From Terrabacter sp. MAHUQ-38 (lineage in GTDB: Bacteria > Actinomycetota > Actinomycetes > Actinomycetales > Dermatophilaceae), in assembly GCF_014518425.1 (NCBI RefSeq), contig NZ_JACVCU010000001.1, positions 620,001-684,000 of the forward strand: DNA of 64,000 nucleotides, given 5' to 3'. A program made the translations under genes and the position numbers. The notes beneath the pieces are model-generated. The model did not search any database. It was not told where the DNA came from and was given only the letters and a program-made list of their open reading frames with translations. Shown in pieces: positions 16,524 to 25,426 of this stretch. How positions within the stretch are numbered: position 1 is the first letter of the stretch; every line of letters starts with the position of its first letter.

Positions 16524-16604
16524 GCCCAGCAATATGCCCTGTACCCCCTGTCCTGTCGCATCGACGACCGGCGATCGGCCGGGACCGACCGTGACGTACC
16601 CACC

Positions 16605-16668
16605 CGGGCGGGTCGTGCAGCGGGCGGGTCGTGCAGCGGGCGGGTCGTGCAGCGGGCGGGTCGTGCAG
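16605..16668. repeat. Four perfect tandem copies of a 16-bp unit
   Basis: The unit CGGGCGGGTCGTGCAG is repeated exactly four times head-to-tail, then breaks down in the fifth partial copy (CGGGCACGTCGG). It lies between the divergent matrixin and M50 genes, 47 bases before the M50 start. At 16 bp, one and a half helical turns, successive units would face opposite sides of the helix. It could be a regulatory array or simply a slippage-prone repeat. Confidence 0.9.
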
Positions 16669-16715
16669 CGGGCACGTCGGGGGCGGCGCGGAGCAGTGGG
16701 CTAGGTTCTGCGTCC

Positions 16716-17423
16716 GTGGAATGGCTCGAGCTCGTGCGCGACCGGATGGTCCCGGCGCCCGGTGATGTGGCCCTCGCGGCTCCCCGGCTCGTCGTCGTCC
16801 TCGCGGTCGCCTTCGCCCTCATCGTCGTCGAACCCCTCTGGCGGGTCGTGCGCCTCGTCGTGACCCTCGTGCACGAGCTCGGGCACGCCGTCGTCGGGGT
16901 CCTCGTCGGTCGCCGTTTCACCGGTTTCGTGCTGCGGGGCGACATGTCGGGTCACGCCGTCACCCGCGGGCCCGTTCGAGGACCGGGACGGGTGGCCTCG
17001 ACGTGGGCGGGATACCCGATGCCCGCGATCCTGGGCGCCGGCATGGTGTGGGCGGCGGGGCGCGGCTGGTCGGCCCCCCTCGTCACGGCGGGCCTCGCCA
17101 TCCTCCTCTTCGCGCTCGTCCGGGTCCGTTCGGCGTTGACGGTCGTCGTCATGGCCGTCGCGATCGCCGGGTCGGGTGCGCTGTGGTGGTGGCGGGACGA
17201 CACGCTCCAGCCGCAGGTGCTCGTCGGCCTCGGCGTCGTGCTCCTCGTCGGGGCATGGCGGCACCTCGGGGTGGTGCTCCGGGACCGCAGCCGCGGCAGC
17301 GATCCCGGCGTGCTCGCGACACTGACCCACGTGCCTCGGGGCCTGTGGAACGGATCGTTCGTCGTGGTGTGCGCGCTCGCGACGTGGCTGGTGACCGCGG
17401 AGGCCGTCGCGACCCTTCGCTGA
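16716..17423 (+). CDS. M50B-like membrane metalloprotease
   Basis: 235 residues, GTG start without a clear ribosome site; a leaderless message is possible. Several hydrophobic helices are seen: VVLAVAFALIVVEPLW, then LVTLVHELGHAVVGVLVG containing the HExxH zinc motif inside a membrane segment, and later PLVTAGLAILLFALV, VVVMAVAIAGSGALWWW and VLVGLGVVLLVGAW. A second conserved Asp ligand is not obvious, though a short acidic stretch RGDMSGH follows the motif. This resembles the 'M50 family metallopeptidase' proteins of actinobacteria rather than RseP/SpoIVFB. The 16-bp tandem repeat lies directly upstream. Confidence 0.78.
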   Translation: MEWLELVRDRMVPAPGDVALAAPRLVVVLAVAFALIVVEPLWRVVRLVVTLVHELGHAVVGVLVGRRFTGFVLRGDMSGHAVTRGPVRGPGRVASTWAGYPMPAILGAGMVWAAGRGWSAPLVTAGLAILLFALVRVRSALTVVVMAVAIAGSGALWWWRDDTLQPQVLVGLGVVLLVGAWRHLGVVLRDRSRGSDPGVLATLTHVPRGLWNGSFVVVCALATWLVTAEAVATLR

Positions 17424-17728
17424 CCGACGCCGTGTGCCGGGCCGGTGCAGGCCCGCCGTGCGCGGGGCCCTGCCAGCCCTCTCCCGTCAGACCGTGGCGC
17501 CGCTCAGGACGACGTCCGCGAGATGGTCGTGAGAGCCCGCTCCGAGTGGGTACGGGGAGCCCGGGCGCGGCCCCAGGGGGAGCCGCCGCCCACGTCGCGT
17601 CTCGCGCGCGGCTCAGCCTCGGGGGAACGTCGCGGCTGGTGCACTCCTGCCGCGGCGCCAGCCCGGCGGCATAGGGGGACACAAATGTATGCCGCCGGGC
17701 TGGCCTGCGCCCCAACCACTCCCATGGC
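17424..17728. other. Intergenic region of 305 bp between convergent genes
   Basis: No credible gene is seen. The short frames on both strands lack ribosome sites and family features. The only structure is the strong hairpin at 17658-17703. Confidence 0.7.
17658..17703. terminator. Perfect 16-bp-stem hairpin between convergent M50 and EEP genes
   Basis: The left arm 17658-17673 (CCAGCCCGGCGGCATA) pairs perfectly with the right arm 17688-17703 across a 14-base loop. No T-run follows. Placed between convergent genes, it is best read as a bidirectional terminator. The right arm holds GTATGCC, the heptamer repeated throughout the window. Confidence 0.75.
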
Positions 17729-18631
17729 TCAGGGCTGGAGGACGAACCTCACGACGACGCCGTTGTGGTCGCTGTTCGTGTCGTCGAAGACGTAGGCGTG
17801 GTCCATGTCCATGACGCGTGCCTCGGGAGTGCGCACCCACTCGTAGACGTAGTCGATGCGACGTGACCCGTGCGTGCCGAGGCCGGTCACCCCGAGGCGC
17901 GAGTAGTGGGAGCGCAGGCCGGGGAGGCTGTCAGCGGCCTGGCGCTCCTCGAGCACGGTGTACGGGAACTTCGCGTACTGGACCCGCTTGTCGTCGACGT
18001 AGTCGACGTTGAAGTCGCCGGTGACGACGACCTGCCCGGCGTCCTTCTTGTCGAGGACGAGCTTCTTGAGCTTGACGAGGTGGTCCTCCGCGTCGCGCGT
18101 GCGCGGCAGGTCGTACGGGTGGCCGTTGTCGTCGATGTGCGAGTTGAGGTGGGTGTTGACGTGCACGACGTGCCGCCCCGTGTTCCGGTCCTCGTAGCGG
18201 ACCCAGTTGTCGTAGCGCGGCGGCGGCGCAGCGCCGGCGCCCCCGGTGTCGCAGACGAAGATCGAGCCCTGGTCGATGACGTCGAACATGGACCTGCGGG
18301 CGAGCATCGCGTTGGCGCAGGCCGCAGAGGGGGTGGGCGCGAACAGGTGCCAGCCGTTGTCCCGGGCGAAGGCCGTGAGCAGCTCGCGCCGGTCGCCGGT
18401 CTCCTGCAGCCCGACGATGTCGGCTCGGGAGGTCACGTTGCGAAGGTCCTCCATGAAGTTCGCAGCGCCCAACTCGTAGAGGATGTTGAGGGTGCCGACG
18501 CGGAAGGTCGTCGAGCCTGCGGCGCGTGCCGTCGACCCGGCCGTGGTGGCGGTCGCACCGGCGACGGCAGCGGCGAGGCCGAGCCGCCCGAACGACCGTC
18601 GGGTCAGGTGGCGCGGAGTGGTGTGGTCCAT
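17729..18631 (-). CDS. Tat-exported endonuclease/exonuclease/phosphatase (EEP) family hydrolase
   Basis: 300 residues with GAGGAG before the ATG. The N-terminus HLTRRSFGRLGLAAAVAGA is a twin-arginine (RRxFxR) signal ending near ARAAG. The mature part has the DNase I-like fold: VGTLNILYE, IVGLQETGDR (metal Glu), VNTHLNSH, VVVTGDFNVDY (GDFN) and NSDHNGVVVRF (SDH). These supply the Mg-binding and general-base residues. It could be a nuclease, a phosphodiesterase or a sphingomyelinase-like enzyme. It is divergent from the AfsR-type regulator, with about 145 bases between the starts. Confidence 0.85.
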   Translation of the reverse strand: MDHTTPRHLTRRSFGRLGLAAAVAGATATTAGSTARAAGSTTFRVGTLNILYELGAANFMEDLRNVTSRADIVGLQETGDRRELLTAFARDNGWHLFAPTPSAACANAMLARRSMFDVIDQGSIFVCDTGGAGAAPPPRYDNWVRYEDRNTGRHVVHVNTHLNSHIDDNGHPYDLPRTRDAEDHLVKLKKLVLDKKDAGQVVVTGDFNVDYVDDKRVQYAKFPYTVLEERQAADSLPGLRSHYSRLGVTGLGTHGSRRIDYVYEWVRTPEARVMDMDHAYVFDDTNSDHNGVVVRFVLQP

Positions 18632-18775
18632 CGGTGCTCCTCGAGGTGTCGTCGGCAGGTCACGGATGACCGTGCGCGACCGCACTGCGGAGTCGCTGCG
18701 ATCGTGGTGCGAAAGGCGAGCGCCCCTCGGAGGTTCCAACAGGACGAGGTCCGAACGCCGGGCTATCGTCCCCCT

Positions 18776-21700
18776 GTGCCTGTGCACCTACAGGGGACTC
18801 CATCGAACGACCGGGTGCCGTCCGCCTGCACCGGCGGTCCGCCCCGGGTCCTCGTGCTCGGACTCGTGCAGGTGATCGTCGACGGCCGGCCGGTGCCACT
18901 GACGCTCTCGGAGCGCACCCTGCTCGCGGGCATCGCGTCGGCGGGCGGCCGCGTCGTCACCGTGTCGGCCCTCTCGGACTGGGTGTGGGGTGGCGGACAC
19001 CACGCGTCGCCACGCAACCGCATCCAGGCCCTCGTCTCGGCGATCCGCCGCAAGGTGGCCCCCGCCGACCTCATCGTCACGCACGAGGTGGGCTACCAGC
19101 TCGACCCGTCGGTCGGCACCGACCTGCGCGACCGTGACGACCTGCGCCGACAGCTCTCGAGCGACGAGCTGACGCCGGTCGAGCGCCGCACCCTGCTGCA
19201 CGGCGCCGCCGCCCTCACGACGGGCGATCCCCTCGACGGGTGCCACCCGACGCCCGAGGTCGACTCACTCGCGCGCCGGCTCGGCGAGGAGCACCTCGAG
19301 CTGCTCGCCGAGCGCGTCGAGGCCGACCTCGCCACGGGCCAGCTCGACGGGCTCGCGGCGGAGCTGTCGACCCTGACGAAGCGACACCCGTTCCACGAGA
19401 CGTTCCACGCCCAGCTCATGCAGGTCCTGGCCCGCACCGGCCGGCAGGCCGACGCCCTCGCCGTCTACCGGGCCGCGTTCCGCCGCCTCGACGACGAGCT
19501 GGGCGTACGCCCGGGACCGGCCCTGAGCGCCGCCCACCAGGACGTCCTGCGGGCGGTCCACAGCATCCCCGAGGAGGCGGTGGTCGCCGACGACCCTGCG
19601 GATCCCGCCCCGGCGGGGCCCTCGGGCCAGGTCGCCGGGCGTCCGGGCGACGAGGTCGAGCGCGACGACGTCGGCCAGCACGCCGGCGCGCTCCACGCGG
19701 TGCCGGCACCACGCACGGTGCCGCGCACGGTGACCCGGCTCGTCGGCTGGCGGGAGGAGCTCGCGCGCGTGCTCGGCGCAGCCGAGCAGGAGGACGGCCC
19801 GGCCCCCGTCGTCGCGGTGACCGGGCTGGGCGGCATGGGCAAGAGCACCCTGGCCGTCGAGGCAGCCCACCTGCTGCGCGACCGCTTCCCCGACGGCACG
19901 CTGTACCTCGACTTCGACAGCGAGACGGGCCGAGCGGGCATCTCGAGCGTGCTCGCGCTCTTCCTCGGCCTGCTCGGCATTCACGCGGACGCCGTGCCCG
20001 CGTCGCACGACGCCCGGGTCGCGCTCTACCGCTCCGTCATCGACGACCGCCGCATCCTCATCGTCCTCGACGACGTGCCCGGCGACCTCGACGTCAGTGC
20101 CCTGCTGCCCGCACGAGCGAGCTCGGTGGCCATCCTGACGAGCCGGCACTCGCTCGCGTCGTGCCAGCCGACGGTTCGCGTGCGTCTGACCGGGCTGGCC
20201 GACGACGACGGCGCGGCGCTGCTGCGCGACCTGCTCGGGCCGGACCGCACGGACGACTCGCCCGACGACGTCGCCGCCCTGGCCCGCGAGTGCCGCGGGC
20301 TGCCGATCCTGCTGCGCGTCACGGCCCAGCGGGTCGCGGGGCGCCCCGACCTCACGTTGCGCAAGGCCCGGTCGACGCTCTCGGCAGAGATCGCCGGACG
20401 CCCCGGGTCGGGTGCCGCGGCCCGGCGCGAGGAGCGCACGGACCAGGCCGTGTACGCCGGTCTCGGCCTCGCCGAGGCGCCGCTGCCTCCCGAGGCGCGC
20501 GCCGTGCTCGGCGACGTCTCCCATCTCCCGTTCGCCCGGGTCAGCCGTTGGCTCGTGGCCGCGCTGGCCGGCGGGGAGGTCGCGGGCGACACGGCGGTCG
20601 ACACCCTGCACGCCGCGTGCCTGCTCGAGCCGGTCGTCCAGGCCGGGCGCACGACGCAGTTCCAGCTCCACGATCTCGTCCGGCTCTACGCGCGGTCGGC
20701 GTGCGGCGACGACCCGGCCGCGGTGGCCGAGCGCAAGGACGCGCACCTGGCCGCCGTCATCCGTCGACTCCTCGTCCTCGCCGAGGCGCACGCGCGGGCT
20801 TTCCCGGCCAGGCTGCTTCCGCTGCCGCCGCCGCACCTCGACCCCGCCGCACCCTGCTCGCTCGGCCCGACCGGGTCGCGCGCGGAGGCGGAGTCGGGAT
20901 CCGTCGGGCCCGACCCCGACGACCCGCCCTCACCGGACGACGCACTTGTCTTCTTCCGCACCGAGCAGGACACGATCCTGACGTGCGTGCGGTGGGCCGC
21001 CGAGCACGACCCGGCCGCGGCCTGGCGCCTGCTCGGCCTCATGGCGCACCACGCGCAGGCGAGCGTCGAGCCGGGCCTGTGGACCGCCGCTGCGCGCGCG
21101 GTGCACGACGCGCTCACCGAGACGACACCCGACGGCCGCCGCGGCCGCGCGCACCTCATGCTCGCCGAGAGCCTCATCCGCCACGAGGCGAGCGACTCGA
21201 AGCACGCCGCCCCGCTCGCCGTGCGTGCGCGCCGCACCCTGCACCTCGAGGGAGACCAGCTCGGTGCCGTGGCCGCTGCGGTCGTCATCGGCCGCTGCCA
21301 GCGTGCCAACGGCCGCCGTGCCGCCGCCGAGGAGGCGCTGGGCTGGGCCGGCGCCACCGTCGACGACGGCACCCCTCGCGAGCTGCACGGCTACGTCGAG
21401 CTCGCGTGGGGCAGCCTGCTCGACGACTACGACGAGCTACGTCCCGCACGCACGCACCTGCTGCGGGCGCTCGAGCACCTCGAGGGCACGGGCGACTGGG
21501 CTGGGCTCGCCACCGCCCAGTTCGCGCTGGCGCGGGTGCACCGCCGTCTCGGCGAGTACGAGGCGGGGCTGCCGCGGTGCGACGTCGCCATGGAGCTGTT
21601 CGCGCGGCTGGGTGACGTCAACGGCCGCACCGCGGTGCTCGACACCCGCGCCGACCTGCTCGTCCACATGGGCGAGCCGGCCGCCGCGCTCGAGGCGGCA

Positions 21701-22075
21701 CGCGAGGCCGTCGACCAGGCCGGCCAGCGACGCGACGCGTTCATGCTGCACCGGGCCCAGCGCACGGTGGGCCGCGCCCTCGCCGGGCTCGGTCGGCTCG
21801 ACGACGCCGAGGAGGCGCTGCGGGCCAGTGTCGCCGGCTTCGAGGCGCTGGTGCGCCCGCTCAGCCTGGCCGCGAGCCTGCGCGACCTCGGCCGGGTGCT
21901 CCAGCTCGTCGGCCGCGTCGACGAGGCGCGCACGATCTTCCTGCGCGAGCGGGCCTGCCTCGAGCGGGCCGGTCTCGTCGACCTCACCGAGCTCGACGAG
22001 CTCATCAGCCGCCTCGACGCGCGCCGCGAGGGAACCCGCCCGGTGGCCCGGCGCCGGCGCGGCCGCGGCGCCTGA
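18776..22075 (+). CDS. AfsR/SARP-family regulator with BTAD, NB-ARC and TPR domains
   Basis: About 1099 residues. The order is: winged helix (VLVLGLVQVIVDGRPVPLTLSERTLLAGI ... GYQLDPS), the bacterial transcriptional activator domain up to about 265 (LGVRPGPALSAAHQDVLRAV), a Pro/Gly-rich linker, an NB-ARC STAND ATPase with P-loop VTGLGGMGKSTLAVEA near residue 355 and Walker B RRILIVLDDVP, winged-helix-like sequence, then TPR-like helices to the end. This is the architecture of Streptomyces AfsR, an ATP-gated transcription activator. The start is the GTG at 18776 or the next in-frame GTG at 18782; no Shine-Dalgarno is seen. Exported-protein genes follow and are plausible targets. Confidence 0.87.
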   Translation: MPVHLQGTPSNDRVPSACTGGPPRVLVLGLVQVIVDGRPVPLTLSERTLLAGIASAGGRVVTVSALSDWVWGGGHHASPRNRIQALVSAIRRKVAPADLIVTHEVGYQLDPSVGTDLRDRDDLRRQLSSDELTPVERRTLLHGAAALTTGDPLDGCHPTPEVDSLARRLGEEHLELLAERVEADLATGQLDGLAAELSTLTKRHPFHETFHAQLMQVLARTGRQADALAVYRAAFRRLDDELGVRPGPALSAAHQDVLRAVHSIPEEAVVADDPADPAPAGPSGQVAGRPGDEVERDDVGQHAGALHAVPAPRTVPRTVTRLVGWREELARVLGAAEQEDGPAPVVAVTGLGGMGKSTLAVEAAHLLRDRFPDGTLYLDFDSETGRAGISSVLALFLGLLGIHADAVPASHDARVALYRSVIDDRRILIVLDDVPGDLDVSALLPARASSVAILTSRHSLASCQPTVRVRLTGLADDDGAALLRDLLGPDRTDDSPDDVAALARECRGLPILLRVTAQRVAGRPDLTLRKARSTLSAEIAGRPGSGAAARREERTDQAVYAGLGLAEAPLPPEARAVLGDVSHLPFARVSRWLVAALAGGEVAGDTAVDTLHAACLLEPVVQAGRTTQFQLHDLVRLYARSACGDDPAAVAERKDAHLAAVIRRLLVLAEAHARAFPARLLPLPPPHLDPAAPCSLGPTGSRAEAESGSVGPDPDDPPSPDDALVFFRTEQDTILTCVRWAAEHDPAAAWRLLGLMAHHAQASVEPGLWTAAARAVHDALTETTPDGRRGRAHLMLAESLIRHEASDSKHAAPLAVRARRTLHLEGDQLGAVAAAVVIGRCQRANGRRAAAEEALGWAGATVDDGTPRELHGYVELAWGSLLDDYDELRPARTHLLRALEHLEGTGDWAGLATAQFALARVHRRLGEYEAGLPRCDVAMELFARLGDVNGRTAVLDTRADLLVHMGEPAAALEAAREAVDQAGQRRDAFMLHRAQRTVGRALAGLGRLDDAEEALRASVAGFEALVRPLSLAASLRDLGRVLQLVGRVDEARTIFLRERACLERAGLVDLTELDELISRLDARREGTRPVARRRRGRGA

Positions 22076-22238
22076 CTGTCCTCTCCCCGGTCGAGGTGAC
22101 CCGACGCACCATCGTCCGGCGCCGGACATCGACCCCGCCGACGCGTCCGGAGCGCTGTCGCAGCGATCCCGCAGCGGCACGCGATGGACTCTGCCCGACG
22201 CCGGCACCCGCCGGAGCAGCCGCCAGGAAGGACCCACC

Positions 22239-23144
22239 ATGACCCAGCACCTCGCTCCCGAGCGGACGGCGTCCGCCGACCACCCGTCGACCGCAGGCTC
22301 CCGGACCCGCACGAGCCGCACGACCCGGCGTGCGGTCGCCTCCGTCGCGGCGGGCCTCGCCGCACTGGCCGGGGTCGTGGGCGCGCCGACGACCGCCTCG
22401 GCCGCACTCCCCGCGGTCAACATGGAGCGCGTCCTGCTCGCGGCCCAGCTAGACCCGCACCGCGACGGGACCGGCACCACGGTGGGCGCGGCCGACGACG
22501 TGCTGCTCGTCGAGCAGGCGCTGCGGGCCAAGGGCCTGCTCGGCGCGTCCCTCGTCGACGGCCACTTCGGGTCGTCGACGACGACGGCGTGGAGGCAGTG
22601 GGAGAACCGGGTCCACGCCACGTCGACCCCGTGGGCCGACAACGGACTCCCCGGCCTCATCGAGCTGCGAGAGCTCGGCGACGGGCGCTTCACCGTCGTG
22701 GGCGCCGTCTCGCCGGGCTCGTGGGTGACCGAGGACGGCGAGACCATCGACGAGCGCACCCGGGCGATGTTCCGCAAGGCCGAGCAGCTGAGCGGCACCG
22801 ACATGTACATCACCCAGGGACGCGGCAGCGCCAGCGAGTCCGCAGGCACTCACGTGGGTGGCGGGGTCATCGACATCCGCGTCATCGACCGACCGGCGAT
22901 GACGGACGAGCGGGTCAGGGCGCTGCGCCAGGTCGGGTTCGCCGCGTGGTTCCGCGACTACTCGAGCGGGCCGCACATCCATGCCGTCGCGATCAACGAC
23001 CCGTACATCGCGTACGGCTCTCACTACTCGCTGTGTCAGGTGTACCAGTACCGCTTCGGTGGGGCGGGTGACAGCTGCTCCGACAGTCTTGCCGGGGCCG
23101 ACCGCGACCTCAACACGTGGGAGGACTGGCAGCGCACCCACTGA
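22239..23144 (+). CDS. Exported peptidoglycan-type enzyme with M15-like zinc motif
   Basis: 301 residues with AGGAAGG before the ATG. A long basic head and hydrophobic ASVAAGLAALAGVVGAPTTASA form a signal peptide. The first mature part (VNMERVLLAAQLDPHRDG ... VDGHFGSSTTTAWRQWE) looks like a peptidoglycan-binding_1-type domain. The second part has QGRGSASESAGTHVGGGVIDI and, later, SSGPHIHAVAIND, which fit the His...Asp...His zinc ligands of M15-like D,D-peptidases. The family match is by motif only, and a non-catalytic role is possible. A small exported protein gene follows within 45 bases. Confidence 0.7.
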   Translation: MTQHLAPERTASADHPSTAGSRTRTSRTTRRAVASVAAGLAALAGVVGAPTTASAALPAVNMERVLLAAQLDPHRDGTGTTVGAADDVLLVEQALRAKGLLGASLVDGHFGSSTTTAWRQWENRVHATSTPWADNGLPGLIELRELGDGRFTVVGAVSPGSWVTEDGETIDERTRAMFRKAEQLSGTDMYITQGRGSASESAGTHVGGGVIDIRVIDRPAMTDERVRALRQVGFAAWFRDYSSGPHIHAVAINDPYIAYGSHYSLCQVYQYRFGGAGDSCSDSLAGADRDLNTWEDWQRTH

Positions 23145-23188
23145 GCTCGCGTCTACACGAAATCCCTTACGACACAGGAGAACCACCG

Positions 23189-23677
23189 ATGAAGAAGACA
23201 CGCTCCGCTCTCGTCAGCCTGGCAGCCGCCCTGTCCGCGCTCGTCATGGTCGCGCCGACCGCGAGCGCCGAGACCAACGCCGGCACCCTCTACGCCTCCT
23301 GCGACGGCACCCGGATCGCCGCCCGCGACATCGTCAACGGCGCCGGCTCGACGCTGAGCACCGTCGAGGTCTGGAGCGCGGGACGCGACCGGAGCTCGAC
23401 CCTCTGCGTGCGCAACATCCACCGTGGTGGCCACTACGGGCAGACGCTCTACACGACGGTCAACATCGACGGCGTCTACGACCGGGGCAACTACGCCTAC
23501 TACGCCGGTGCCATCCGTCGCCCCGGCGACTGGGAGGCGGACTACGACATCCACTACGGAGGGTCGAGCCCCGCGAACCCGGACCGCGACTACTACTGCG
23601 ACAAGGTGATCGGCCAGACGGCCGGCATCTCGGCGACGACGATCTGGGTCTGCTCCCTGCAGATCGTCTCCCGCTGA
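23189..23677 (+). CDS. Small exported protein of unknown function
   Basis: 162 residues, strong AGGAG before the ATG. MKKTRSALVSLAAALSALVMVAPTASA is a clean Sec signal peptide. The mature part of about 135 residues has four Cys (SCDG, TLCVRN, YYCDK, WVCSL), consistent with two disulfides, and is rich in Tyr and Gly (GNYAYYAGAI). I do not recognise the family. It follows the M15-like gene closely and may be co-expressed with it, ending at a strong hairpin. Confidence 0.75.
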   Translation: MKKTRSALVSLAAALSALVMVAPTASAETNAGTLYASCDGTRIAARDIVNGAGSTLSTVEVWSAGRDRSSTLCVRNIHRGGHYGQTLYTTVNIDGVYDRGNYAYYAGAIRRPGDWEADYDIHYGGSSPANPDRDYYCDKVIGQTAGISATTIWVCSLQIVSR

Positions 23678-23689
23678 GCCGACCAGCGT

Positions 23690-23719
23690 GGCGGCATACG
23701 GCACCTGCCGTATGCCGCC
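23690..23719. terminator. 14-bp-stem hairpin with 2-base loop, bidirectional terminator
   Basis: The left arm 23690-23703 (GGCGGCATACGGCA) pairs perfectly with 23706-23719 around CC. It lies between the convergent exported-protein and LON-domain genes. Both arms contain the GGCATAC/GTATGCC heptamer. Confidence 0.75.
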
Positions 23720-23739
23720 GGACACGTAGGCGACCCAGC

Positions 23740-24390
23740 TCAGTTCAGGCTGAACGGGGGCAGTGGCGGCTTGGCGACCGCGCCGAGCGCCGTGGCGAAC
23801 TCGAGCTCACGCTGCGTCAGCTGGAGTCCGAGCCGCAGGCGTGACTCGGTGTCGGGGCTCTCGAGGAGGCGCTGGCGGTCGGCCACGTCGAGGCTCACGG
23901 TGTCGGGCACGGCATACGCGAGCGCCCTGTCGTCGGTGGGGATCTCCGCCTCCTGGCCCGTGGCGGCCGCGAAGTCGGTCAGCTCCGAGCGGAGCCGGGC
24001 GGCGACCTGGACGATCGTGGCGGCGTCGCCGTCGGGCTCGGGGAGCCAGGTGACGCGGCCGGTGGCGTACGGGGTGCCGGCGTCACCGTCGATGGCGTCG
24101 AGGTGGAAGCGGTCGGTGCCCTCCGAGATGACGAGGAAGCGCTCACCCTCGAGCGCAGCGGCCTGCGTCAGCAGCGCGCCGCACCCGACCGGGTGCAGCG
24201 CGCGCACCGCGTCCTCGCCGACCTCGTGGCCCTCTCGGATGGCGACCACGCCGAACACGGGGGAGCGCTGGTCCTGGCCGTCGAGCAGGTCGTGGAGCAG
24301 CTGGACGTAGCGGGGCTCGAAGATCTGGAGCGGCAGCCGGGCCCCGGGCATGAGCACGGTGCCGAGCGGGAACAGCGGCAGGATCGCCAT
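23740..24390 (-). CDS. LON peptidase N-terminal (substrate-binding) domain protein
   Basis: 216 residues. It opens MAILPLFPLGTVLMPGARLPLQIFEPRYVQLLHDLL, the hallmark of the stand-alone LON_substr_bdg domain, and contains VVAIREGHEVG and FLVISEGTDRF at the expected places. No AAA+ or protease domain is present. Such stand-alone proteins are widespread in actinobacteria; their role (substrate or adaptor binding) is not established. It is convergent with the small exported protein and lies downstream of the Ser/Thr kinase on the same strand. Confidence 0.88.
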   Translation of the reverse strand: MAILPLFPLGTVLMPGARLPLQIFEPRYVQLLHDLLDGQDQRSPVFGVVAIREGHEVGEDAVRALHPVGCGALLTQAAALEGERFLVISEGTDRFHLDAIDGDAGTPYATGRVTWLPEPDGDAATIVQVAARLRSELTDFAAATGQEAEIPTDDRALAYAVPDTVSLDVADRQRLLESPDTESRLRLGLQLTQRELEFATALGAVAKPPLPPFSLN

Positions 24391-24439
24391 GTCTTCCAGC
24401 CTAGGTCGGCGCCGCAGAGCGCGACAGGTGCGCTGCCCG

Positions 24440-25426
24440 TCAGTCGGGCAGGCCCGACGCCATCCACTGGGTCGAGCCGAGCTCGTCGTTGCCCGCCTCC
24501 GTGGCGTGCGCGGGCCGGGACTCCTCGGCGAGCTCCTCGACCGCCTCCATGAGGTCGGCGGGGGAGCCGTTGATGGCTGTGGCGAGCCCGAGAGCGAGGC
24601 CGCGGACCTCCTGGTCGCCGAGTCCCAGGCGGATGGCGACCGCAGCGGCGTTGGCCGGCCGCCTCTCCGGGTCCTTCTCGAGGCACTCCAGGATCAGGTC
24701 GCGCAGGTCCTGCGGGACGTCCTCGGGCAGCGGGGGAGACGGCTCGTTGACGTGGCTGAGGGCGGTCGCGATCGGCGTGCCGCGGTCGAACGGCCGCTGC
24801 CCCGAGAGCATCTCGTGCGCGACGACGCCCAGGGCGTACAGGTCACTCGCGCCCGTCGCCGCGTGACCGAGGGCCTGCTCCGGGCTGATGTAGTTCGGCG
24901 TGCCGAGCATCTCGCCGTGCTGCGTGTGCCCGGACGCGTCGAGCGCGCGGGCGATGCCGAAGTCGGTCAGCTTCACGAGACCGTCCTCGCGGACCATGAT
25001 GTTCGCCGGCTTGACGTCGCGGTGGACGACCCGCGCCTCGTGCGCCACGCCGAGCGCAAGGGCTGCCTGACCCATGATCGAGCGGACCTCGTGGGGCGAG
25101 AGCGGTCCGCGCGTCCGGAGGATCGCCGAGAGCGGCTCACCCTCCACGAGCTCCATGACGAGGAAGGCGAGACCGTCGTCCTTGCCGTAGTCGAAGACGG
25201 TCGCGATGTTCGTGTGCAGCAGCGCCGCAGAGTGAACGGCCTCATCGTGGAACCGCAGGGCGAAGAGGCGCTCGTGGTCGGTGTCGGGCCGCATGACCTT
25301 GACCGCGATGGGACGCTGCAGCACGTCGTCCGTGCCGGCCCACACGTCGGCCATGCCGCCGGAGGCGATGCGCCGCTCGAGTCGATAGCGGCCACCGAGG
25401 ACGAACCCTTCGTGCAGGCGGTTCAT
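24440..25426 (-). CDS. Soluble PknA-like serine/threonine protein kinase
   Basis: About 328 residues. Hanks motifs: RRIASGGMADVWAGTD (Gly loop), IAVKVMRP (VAIK Lys), VVHRDVKPANIMV (catalytic loop), LTDFGIARA (DFG), GTPNYISPEQALG (APE-like). The kinase domain is strikingly like PknA in this window (DDVLQRPIAVK against DEVLQRPVAVK; the NIAAVFDYG-type helix). No transmembrane segment or extracellular domain follows, only about 50 residues of acidic tail, so it is cytosolic. A GTG at 25438 is an alternative start. It may be a paralogue of pknA that lost its sensor tail. Confidence 0.87.
   Translation of the reverse strand: MNRLHEGFVLGGRYRLERRIASGGMADVWAGTDDVLQRPIAVKVMRPDTDHERLFALRFHDEAVHSAALLHTNIATVFDYGKDDGLAFLVMELVEGEPLSAILRTRGPLSPHEVRSIMGQAALALGVAHEARVVHRDVKPANIMVREDGLVKLTDFGIARALDASGHTQHGEMLGTPNYISPEQALGHAATGASDLYALGVVAHEMLSGQRPFDRGTPIATALSHVNEPSPPLPEDVPQDLRDLILECLEKDPERRPANAAAVAIRLGLGDQEVRGLALGLATAINGSPADLMEAVEELAEESRPAHATEAGNDELGSTQWMASGLPD

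Noticed and set aside
16605..16668. CRISPR array
   Set aside because: Repeats are contiguous with no spacers and no cas genes are present.
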